Shown here: piece by piece, positions 1 through 6,865 of the stretch
How the letters are laid out: each line of letters begins with the position of its first letter
How positions within the stretch are numbered: the first letter of the stretch is position 1
Assembly (NCBI RefSeq): GCF_030441895.1
Contig: NZ_JARJAS010000039.1
Source: Enterococcus_D entomosocium
GTDB lineage: Bacteria; Bacillota; Bacilli; Lactobacillales; Enterococcaceae
Length of the DNA stretch: 14,477 nucleotides
Strand: one strand, 5' to 3'
The notes under the pieces: generated by a model
Databases searched by the model: none
Seen by the model: the letters and a program-made list of their open reading frames with translations, nothing else
What the model was told of the DNA's origin: nothing
Program-made: the position numbers and the translations under genes

Positions 1-476
1 ATGAGCTTCAGCTCATTTGAAATATTAAAATATATCTCAACTTTAAACAGTCATTTCTAATATAAATAAATGTCTTATATAATCCTGGACTCCTCTATTG
101 CTTAACCGCTATTAAAGCAAAGTAGTTACCAATGTTTTCGACCCTAAAAGATTTACTCAATTTTGCACACAAAAAAAAATAGTCTAGAAAATCCTTCGAT
201 GACCTCTAAAGCTTTTGGAAAGATTGATGAAAGGAGTCCAAAACTCTTACGTTTCTGAATCCATTAAGTATTTATCCTTATACTCGTAAATCTAAATTTC
301 CATTGAAATCAATTAGTTTAAGGACTATGATAGAAAAAATGATAAGGTAAAATTTACATTTTATAGTTTTACTGAAAAACACGGTCAAAAGATCGACTTG
401 ATTTTTTTATGAAAACGTACTGAAAAATAACTCATTGCTAAGCTGTAACCAAATACATGATTAACTAATTACAAAT
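1..476. other. AT-rich stretch without a supportable gene
   Basis: No open frame here has a credible start, ribosome binding site and length. The stretch is strongly AT-rich. It opens with a 7-base inverted repeat around a 2-base centre (positions 1-16), which could be part of a terminator or operator belonging to sequence outside the window. One minus-strand frame is open for stretches between about 400 and 20 but is broken by at least four stops, and its translation matches nothing I recognise. It may be degenerate coding sequence or chance. No convincing promoter was seen on either strand. Confidence 0.6.
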
Positions 477-512
477 AGCCCAATCAAAAGCTAAGTAGCT
501 TTTGATTGGGCT
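477..512. terminator. Perfect 16-bp hairpin, probable bidirectional terminator
   Basis: Positions 477-492 and 497-512 are exact reverse complements around the 4-base loop AAGT. On the plus strand the stem is followed by TTTAACCTTTTT, a usable though interrupted U-tract. On the minus strand it is followed by ATTTGTAATTAG, which is poorer. It lies about 50 bases beyond the stop of the small-protein pseudogene, so it probably ends minus-strand transcription coming from the large WxL gene. It could also stop transcripts entering from the left. Confidence 0.8.
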
Positions 513-563
513 TTAACCTTTTTGATCTCATTTTTGAACATCCATTTGTTAAATAAAAAATGA

Positions 564-944
564 TTACATTACATTGAAAACCATCGAGTGCTTTGTCTCC
601 ATACTTAGATCATACCCGCATAGTTCTTTAACATAAGTACGATAGTCCGTTTCCACAATTCGCAAGATATCTTCACTTGAAAAATCTTCAAAGTTGATCA
701 ACTCATCCACTAAGTTGATCTTCGCATCAATCCCTAAAATCTTCGGCCAAACTTCCCAGAAATTCTCACTAGAAATTTGGTCTACTAAGGTATTCAAATG
801 GCGAATCTGGTCAGTCAAATAGACATTCAAGACATTGATTTCTCGCTTCTCGACTGATTCAAAGGTGCTTTGAAACCCCTGAAGATAGTCTTATTTGGTA
901 GTAAACACAGATTGAGTACGGAGGCTTTGTCTTTTTTCTATTCT
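564..944 (-). pseudogene. Broken small protein, paralogue of the one at 9685-10062
   Basis: The 3' part (830-564) is an open frame of 88 codons starting only at TTG. It clearly matches the C-terminal two thirds of the intact small protein at 9685-10062: both share PKILGIDAK, a DFSSEDI block, KELCGY and the ending METKxSMVF. The match continues upstream in the same frame (for example DYLQGF against EEYQRYF) to about 944, interrupted by a TAA at 891-893 where the intact copy has Glu. I see no ATG at the expected start and no good ribosome binding site there. The simplest reading is a gene inactivated by a nonsense change and start loss. A shortened 88-residue product from the TTG is possible but has no good Shine-Dalgarno. 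It follows the giant WxL gene directly. Function unknown. Confidence 0.75.
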
Positions 945-989
945 ATCTACAATAAAAACAAAGGAAGGGACATACTTCTCTTCTACCAC

Positions 990-3900
990 CTAATTATCCG
1001 GTACAGCACTCAACTCCCAAATAAGGGTCGTTTGATAGGTTGTTGCTCTTGGATCCGCCGTTGGCGGCACTTCAAGGGCAACACTTTCTCCTGCACTTTC
1101 TCCATCACCCAAACGATAGATCCAAGTCCCTGCTCCTTGACCGTCATGTGCGGTCACAAGAGGCATCTTTTGTTCTGGGATCAAGACAGCGCCATCTTGG
1201 TTTCGGAGTATCGGTTCCCCGCTTTCTTGTACAGATGCAAATTGTTGGTTATTCAGCAACAAACGTGCACCTTTAAGTTGATTACCTTGACGATCCGTAA
1301 ACTGATTATTTTGTGTGACCGCTAGTTCCCAGCCATTGCGTTCGTTCTCCGGACGTCGATCACTGATCTGAACATAGTTCGGTCTTTCTTCAGTCACATT
1401 TACTGTTCCATCTTCATTAAGTAAACGTTGGGGTTGCGCATAATAGGTTTGATCATAAACCGAAATGGCTTGTGAACCAAAGTTGAAGGAAGAAACGAAG
1501 TCAATACTTAATTGTCCTTGATCCTCTGGCAATAACGGTTTATTTTCTGGGTTCACTTCTACTTCTGGATCCAAAGGATCTACCGGTAAGACCGGTCCTA
1601 GCTCCCCAACGATTAGTGTTGTAGCCGATTTAAACGTTACATCGTGAAAAGTTAATTCAGTGGATGGATTGATATTTCCGCGAGTATTATTTGTTTCTGG
1701 TGGATTAATAACTCCTGCTTCTAGAGCTGATCCTTCAGCATCTCGTAGAAAGACTTGTATTTTATCATCCATTTCTAAAGAAACCTCACTTAAGTCTATT
1801 GTGAATCTACCATCAGCGTCTATTGTGACCGATTCAGTATTAAGTGGTTCACCATTATGTGTGGCTGTTACTTCTGCATCAAGATTATCCGTCATCCCTT
1901 GGATCGTGGTACTATCTTGCGCAATGATTGACGAAAAAAATGTTGCCGGTGGTGGCGGAATGATTGGAAAGACTTCTATTGTATCTGTTAAGATAATATT
2001 CTCATATCCTTGAGTTAATTCTCCGGAAGTAAGACGAACTTCTTTAATTTTGACCTTGTCGCCTTTTTGAAGGCGTTCTTCTAGATTTACTTCAAATAAT
2101 CCAGTACGTGGTTCTTCTCCATAGATACTGATACCTGGTTTTTCGTTTGAGTGCCCCACGGTTTTTGCAGTATAGTCTATTTTCCTTCCATCGACACGCT
2201 CAACTTCTATTGTGACAGCCGCTTCTCCCTCCCAAGCAGAACGTTTTTCTTTCAAGCCTACTGGGATACTAACGTGCCCATAGATTTTCTTATCCGCATT
2301 TGTTGGAACTCTGAGTTCATCTGCGATTGCCCATCGTGCATTATTTGAACTTAATCTAGAATATGCAGTCAATCCAGTTGTACCAAAATTACCAGTATTC
2401 AGTACATCTGGTTGATTTGTTACTCCCAGAGTATTGAAATTCGTCCCTGAGAACGAAAAATCTAAAGTTGGGAAATTTAAATCCGGGTCTCCATCTAAGT
2501 TTGAACCATTTTTCCAGACTGCTAGATCACTATTTGTTGCCTTTAAATTAGATCCGTTTGCGACACTAAATATATTCCCGCCTCCAGGACGCCTATTTGT
2601 GAAATCCATAAACAAAGGATTGTCAAATTCCACATCTAAGACCCCTGCTCTAAATATACCTCCAGAAGCAGTTGCAGTTCTTCCTACTGCTTCAAAATAA
2701 CCACCATTGCTATTCCTAACTTTTCCTGTTCCAGACAAATCTATAGCTGGTCCACTGCCAGCTATTATAATAGCTTGTGAACCGGGATCAGTTACTGAGA
2801 ATGACGTTTCGTTTCCCTCGGTTAACTGAACCCCTTGATTTCCATTGCTATTAACATTTCCATCTGACGGATTTCCACTTCCTTTATTATTTAGAAAAAA
2901 TGTACCACCATTTCTGACTTGCACATGGTTGTCAGATCCCAAAAGTCTCAGTCCTGGCGCTGCACCACCTTCTTTTTCAATATTAATAGATGCATTATCT
3001 ATTATAAAGTTAGCATTTCCCGCATGCATAAATCTTACTGTAGCCATCAGCTCTGATGTCTGATTATTTTTTGCAACTACAGAACTATTTCCCTGGATTG
3101 TAAAGTTTGTACCCTGCCCTTGTAAAAGAATTGCTATTGAATTATTAGCAAAAACATTCAACTCTGCACCGTTATCTACGATAAACTCTGTGTTTACAAG
3201 AGAATTTGCACCCGTATATAAAGTAGAATCAGTATTTCCTCCTGCGGTAAATTTACTGAGCAGATTCACTTTAGTCGCTTTCCCATCAATGAAAATTTTG
3301 TTACTATCATCAAATAGAGCAAGTGAGTATGCATCATTTGTATTTACTTCAAAATTTGAATCAGAGACTATATCTATCTTACCTCCCCCACCATTCATAA
3401 CTAATCCTCGACGAGCTCCGGATAGTATTTCAATATATAGTTCAGCGTTATTAAATGTTGCTTTGGGATCAGCTCCACGTAAATGAATAGCATTATTTGC
3501 CGTATCTGTCGCAGCCTCTGTTCCACTGGTTGTTGTGACAGATACCTTAGATTCACCGGCAACCAAAAGTTCCGGACGTGCATTGTTATTCCCAATTTGA
3601 ATATTCTCTGCCGTTCCAGTCCCTGCACCTATAATTGATAGCTCACTCTTATTACTCAATGAAAGCAATGCATCTGTTCCTTGTAAAATCATCCCTTGCG
3701 AAGCACCAGTATCAGTCATCAATAACTGACTGTTTTCCATAAATACTTGTGGCGTTGCCCCCTGCAAATAAATCCCTCGTCCGGTGGTCGCTTTCATGTC
3801 TAATTGACTATTCTCTAAATTCAAGACTGGATTTGAACCAATCAAGTTCATTCTCTGACCAGTTGTTGATTGAAGCGCTAATTCCGATTTGTCCATTGTA

Positions 3901-6533
3901 ATTTTCGGGGAAATTCCTGTAAGGTTTAGTGTCTGACCTGAAACAGTTGTTATATCCAATTGACTATCAAGTATTGTTAATTCTGCGTTATTGCCATTTA
4001 AGTACATTCCTCTTCGTGCGTTTAAAGTTACTGCGATTGATAATTCTGACTTTCCTTCGATTGTCGCTTTAGGATCAGAACCATGTAAATGAAGCGCATT
4101 ATTCACTGTGTCTGTCGCAGCATCCGTGCCACTACTTGTTCTGACTGAAAGTTTTGATCCACCGGTAACCGAAAGTTCCGGACGAGCATTGTTATTCCCA
4201 ATCTGGATATTCTCTGATGTTCCAGTTCCGTAACTCCTGAGGTCCACTTCACTCTGATCGCTTAAAGATACTAAGGCTTCGGTTCCGGATAAAATTATCC
4301 CTTGTGAAGCACCTGTCGTTGAAATAATTGTTGTCTTCGATTTGTTCATCGTCATTTTTGGAGAAATTCCTGTAAGGTTTAGTGTCTGACCTGAAACAGT
4401 TGTTATATCCAATTGACTATCAAGTATTGTTAATTCTGCGTTATTGCCATTTAAGTACATTCCTCTTCGTGCGTTTAAAGTTACTGCGATTGATAATTCT
4501 GACTTTCCTTCGATTGTCGCTTTAGGATCAGAACCATGTAAATGAAGCGCATTATTCACTGTGTCTGTCGCAGCATCCGTGCCACTACTTGTTCTGACTG
4601 AAAGTTTAGATCCACCGGCAACCGAAAGTTCCGGGCGTGCATTGTTGTTCCCAATCTGTATGTTTTCTGTTCCCAAAGTTCCTGAACCTATAATTGTCAG
4701 ATCACTTTGATTACTCAAAGATAGTAACGCATCGGCTCCGGATAAAATAATCCCTTGTGGAGTATTAGTATCACTTAACGTTAATTCACTAGCATTTAGA
4801 AGTAACTGGGGTGTCTCCCCCTGCAACAGTATTCCTCGCCCTCTAGAGGCACGCATAATTAACTGACTACTTTTCAATGTTACGATCGGTTCCGCACCGA
4901 CAAGATTCAATCGCTGTCCGGTTGTTGTCCTGAGTTGAAGGGTACTATTTTCTGCTGAGAATCGTGGGTTCTCTCCAGCCAGATTCAACGTGGCTCCGGA
5001 TTCTGAAACGACGGTTAACTCAGAATCTTCAACCAAAACTTGTGGATTCGATCCAGCCAGATGAATGCCTCGTTTGGATAAGGTACTTTGTACAAACAAC
5101 CGACTTTCTCCGCTGATTGCTAGTTTGGGCGATTGGCCAGCTAGGGCGATCGTATTGTTTAGGGCAGCTGTCGGTGCTATTGCGAAGGATGGCCCAATGG
5201 TACTTACTCTTAGCTCACTAGCACCCATAAGCATAATTTCAGGGTTTTCTCCATGAAAATGGATCGCAGTAGTCGTTCCTGCAGCAGTTGTAATGTTTAC
5301 CACTGCCCCATCGCCTATTATCAATTGTGGATTTGAAACAGTGGTAGGGGAAAAGAATACCGCCGCATTTCCTCGACTAATCGTCACTTGTGCTTGATTG
5401 ATTGCTTGTACTTCCTTTGCCTGAATAAAAATAGTGGTTGAAGCGGTTCGTGTAAAATTTGATACACCGCCTGTAAACACAATGGTTCCTTCTGGTACAA
5501 CTGCTAGGCTCATCGTATTGGCGTCCACTTCCCGAATCGTTTCAAGTTCCACCGTCCACTTTGAACTAGCTGCCACAGAAGAATTGAGTAAAGGGGTTAC
5601 CCCTACCTTTGTGAGTGTCGCGTTTTCAATGCGCAAAGTACTATCTTCTTCTACATCTTCTAATTGAAAATAGAAACCATTATTCCCGAATGTTAACGTG
5701 TAGCCGTTACCCTGAATGAGTAGCGGGCGATCTACGCGTAATATGTTTGCAGCATTTTCGCTCAAATTGGCTTGAACAGAAATGATTCCAATCTCTGGAT
5801 TGGCAACAGCTTCTCTGAATTGGGCCATTCTGGACACTTCCGCCACTTCTCCATCAAAGATGGTCGGTTCGACCACCTTTGACGCTTCATCGGTTTGTTG
5901 CTCCTGCGGAGCTTCTGATACAGGATCACTTACTTCTTCTTCAGGTTGTTCATTCTCTTGTTCTGCTATTTCATCTTCTTCTAATTCCTCTTGTCCAACT
6001 GGCGTATCCTCGGACGATTCCATTTCTTCGACCGGGACTTCCTCCCTCGTCTCTTCTTGCTCACTGATTTCTAGATGAGCCGTTGTTTCTTCCACCGATA
6101 TTTCATAGTTTCCAGCTTCTCCAAAGACTATTGGAAGGACAAATGTATTTTGTGCACGTTTTGACTGAACGATCCATTCGTTAGGCTCTACTCCTGCCTC
6201 AACTGAGATCCCTGTTGGTAATAGATCTTTCAGGAGGGTTGCTTCTTCTGGTAAGAATACTCGTGTTTCGGACACTTCTTGATCAGAAAAGAATGTCACT
6301 TGAAGGGGTTCTTCTGTCGTTCCTTGCATCCGAGAACGAGTAAAGAAAAAGCGCGGATCACTGATCTGTTCTTCTTCAAGATAGTTTTTCATTAGTGGTA
6401 GTTCCACTAATTCTTGTTCATTAGTGTCCATCGTTGTCTCTGCATAGACAGTGCCAACAGGCATGAGTACGGTTTGCATGATCAAGATGGTCGTCCCTAA
6501 CACAAGCATCGGTCGCCTAAATTTCGTGGCCAT
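990..6533 (-). CDS. Giant WxL-domain surface adhesin with beta-helix-like repeats
   Basis: This predicted secreted, wall-associated protein has about 1847 residues. The ATG at 6533 is preferred over the in-frame GTG at 6542, because AAGGAG overlaps that GTG and lies 8 bases before the ATG. Layout: signal peptide ending near VYAETT (residues 1-33); an N-terminal domain (about 50-155) shared with the 856-residue neighbour; an acidic Glu-rich spacer (157-221); a long Gly/Asn/Ser-rich repetitive region (about 235-1400) with recurring turns such as GIILSG, LNLTG and NIQIGNNNARPEL, resembling pectate-lyase-like beta-helix adhesins; an Ig-like segment (about 1533-1600) after a PPPP spacer; a DPLDPE linker; and a WxL domain (about 1670-1847) with motifs WEL in GWELAV and LIWELSAVPDN. 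WxL domains bind peptidoglycan non-covalently; there is no LPXTG motif. It lies 5 bases after the stop of a WIP remnant. Binding target unknown. Confidence 0.95.
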   Translation of the reverse strand: MATKFRRPMLVLGTTILIMQTVLMPVGTVYAETTMDTNEQELVELPLMKNYLEEEQISDPRFFFTRSRMQGTTEEPLQVTFFSDQEVSETRVFLPEEATLLKDLLPTGISVEAGVEPNEWIVQSKRAQNTFVLPIVFGEAGNYEISVEETTAHLEISEQEETREEVPVEEMESSEDTPVGQEELEEDEIAEQENEQPEEEVSDPVSEAPQEQQTDEASKVVEPTIFDGEVAEVSRMAQFREAVANPEIGIISVQANLSENAANILRVDRPLLIQGNGYTLTFGNNGFYFQLEDVEEDSTLRIENATLTKVGVTPLLNSSVAASSKWTVELETIREVDANTMSLAVVPEGTIVFTGGVSNFTRTASTTIFIQAKEVQAINQAQVTISRGNAAVFFSPTTVSNPQLIIGDGAVVNITTAAGTTTAIHFHGENPEIMLMGASELRVSTIGPSFAIAPTAALNNTIALAGQSPKLAISGESRLFVQSTLSKRGIHLAGSNPQVLVEDSELTVVSESGATLNLAGENPRFSAENSTLQLRTTTGQRLNLVGAEPIVTLKSSQLIMRASRGRGILLQGETPQLLLNASELTLSDTNTPQGIILSGADALLSLSNQSDLTIIGSGTLGTENIQIGNNNARPELSVAGGSKLSVRTSSGTDAATDTVNNALHLHGSDPKATIEGKSELSIAVTLNARRGMYLNGNNAELTILDSQLDITTVSGQTLNLTGISPKMTMNKSKTTIISTTGASQGIILSGTEALVSLSDQSEVDLRSYGTGTSENIQIGNNNARPELSVTGGSKLSVRTSSGTDAATDTVNNALHLHGSDPKATIEGKSELSIAVTLNARRGMYLNGNNAELTILDSQLDITTVSGQTLNLTGISPKITMDKSELALQSTTGQRMNLIGSNPVLNLENSQLDMKATTGRGIYLQGATPQVFMENSQLLMTDTGASQGMILQGTDALLSLSNKSELSIIGAGTGTAENIQIGNNNARPELLVAGESKVSVTTTSGTEAATDTANNAIHLRGADPKATFNNAELYIEILSGARRGLVMNGGGGKIDIVSDSNFEVNTNDAYSLALFDDSNKIFIDGKATKVNLLSKFTAGGNTDSTLYTGANSLVNTEFIVDNGAELNVFANNSIAILLQGQGTNFTIQGNSSVVAKNNQTSELMATVRFMHAGNANFIIDNASINIEKEGGAAPGLRLLGSDNHVQVRNGGTFFLNNKGSGNPSDGNVNSNGNQGVQLTEGNETSFSVTDPGSQAIIIAGSGPAIDLSGTGKVRNSNGGYFEAVGRTATASGGIFRAGVLDVEFDNPLFMDFTNRRPGGGNIFSVANGSNLKATNSDLAVWKNGSNLDGDPDLNFPTLDFSFSGTNFNTLGVTNQPDVLNTGNFGTTGLTAYSRLSSNNARWAIADELRVPTNADKKIYGHVSIPVGLKEKRSAWEGEAAVTIEVERVDGRKIDYTAKTVGHSNEKPGISIYGEEPRTGLFEVNLEERLQKGDKVKIKEVRLTSGELTQGYENIILTDTIEVFPIIPPPPATFFSSIIAQDSTTIQGMTDNLDAEVTATHNGEPLNTESVTIDADGRFTIDLSEVSLEMDDKIQVFLRDAEGSALEAGVINPPETNNTRGNINPSTELTFHDVTFKSATTLIVGELGPVLPVDPLDPEVEVNPENKPLLPEDQGQLSIDFVSSFNFGSQAISVYDQTYYAQPQRLLNEDGTVNVTEERPNYVQISDRRPENERNGWELAVTQNNQFTDRQGNQLKGARLLLNNQQFASVQESGEPILRNQDGAVLIPEQKMPLVTAHDGQGAGTWIYRLGDGESAGESVALEVPPTADPRATTYQTTLIWELSAVPDN
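3910..4154 (-). repeat. Copy 1 of a perfect 245-bp direct repeat
   Basis: Reading the two stretches side by side, all 245 bases are identical to 4363-4607, with an exact offset of 453 bases (151 codons), so the frame is kept. It encodes residues about 794-874 of the giant WxL protein. Identity ends at 4155 (T here, A in the other copy). Even silent positions are unchanged, which indicates a recent duplication or gene conversion. Confidence 0.93.
4363..4607 (-). repeat. Copy 2 of a perfect 245-bp direct repeat
   Basis: Partner of 3910-4154, encoding residues about 643-723. Outside the identical core the two 453-base units diverge: the rungs following the core differ (NKSKTTII here, DKSELALQ in the other copy). 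The duplication has therefore been partly overwritten or diversified at its edges. Confidence 0.93.
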
Positions 6534-6538
6534 TTCAT

Positions 6539-6790
6539 TCACTCCTTCTTACTGTTCTTGCTCGTTCGCTTTTGCTTTCTTTTTTGAATCAGTAGATACA
6601 AAGTGATGCCAAGTAAAAGAATAATCAAAATGATTAAACCAATCATCCACTGATTCAAGCTTCAATCAATGGTCACATCCGTTCGATTCAACGCTCTAGC
6701 TTCATATACTTCAGGTGTAATGAATCGTTCAGCATCTCCTAAGATCATTATTAATTCAAAATAGTATTTATTTTTTGAGTTTATATATCA
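6539..6790 (-). pseudogene. 3' remnant of a WxL-interacting protein gene (DUF916/DUF3324)
   Basis: The minus-strand translation matches the C-terminal end of the WIP at 13861-14477: YYFELIMILGD against YTLELTATSGE, ARALNRTDVTID against ARKLNREDVTID, then a Trp-initiated membrane helix (WMIGLIILIILLLGITLYLL) and a basic tail. An in-frame TGA (6664-6662) interrupts it just before the membrane helix. Another TGA (6790-6788) bounds it upstream, and the whole extracellular part (DUF916 and most of DUF3324) is missing. Its terminal TGA at 6541-6539 sits 5 bases before the ATG of the giant WxL gene, inside that gene's ribosome-binding region, preserving the WIP-WxL coupling of a working operon. Confidence 0.85.
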
Positions 6791-6865
6791 GTTGATAAAA
6801 TAATTGATCTCTCCTTTCCTACTATCTTAAAAAAGGAAAGAGTCGAATTCTTCTTGCTATAAGCT

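Larger units (their letters stand above)
3400..5140 (-). repeat. Degenerate tandem repeats encoding beta-helix-like turns
   Basis: Within the giant WxL gene this stretch encodes roughly 580 residues built from rungs of about 24-25 residues, each with a small-residue turn (GIxLxG or LNLxG) followed by a hydrophobic/Ser strand. Larger blocks recur: NIQIGNNNARPEL followed by an AATDTxNNAxHLxG segment appears three times. Two of these blocks are 453 bases apart and share a perfectly identical core (entered separately). The third, near 3460, is diverged and 606 bases from its neighbour, meaning roughly two extra rungs lie between. This fits growth of a solenoid by internal duplication. Confidence 0.85.

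Noticed and set aside
20..400. Possible degenerate coding sequence on the minus strand
   Set aside because: Several stops, AT-rich composition and no recognisable motif; it cannot be told apart from non-coding DNA without a search.
870..1325. Plus-strand open frame of 151 codons at the 3' end of the giant WxL gene
   Set aside because: It lies antisense to a conserved WxL domain, has no ribosome binding site, and its translation is compositionally odd. The other plus-strand frames inside the WxL and regulator genes are rejected for the same reason.
3401..3628. 75-codon minus-strand frame inside the giant gene
   Set aside because: It is an out-of-frame reading of the repeat region with no start signal of its own.
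3400..5140. Periodic repeats as a possible CRISPR array
   Set aside because: The repeats are long, lie within an open frame, and encode protein rungs; there are no short identical repeats separated by unique spacers.
6533..6542. GTG at 6542 as the start of the giant WxL gene
   Set aside because: The AGGAG motif overlaps this GTG and is correctly spaced for the ATG at 6533.
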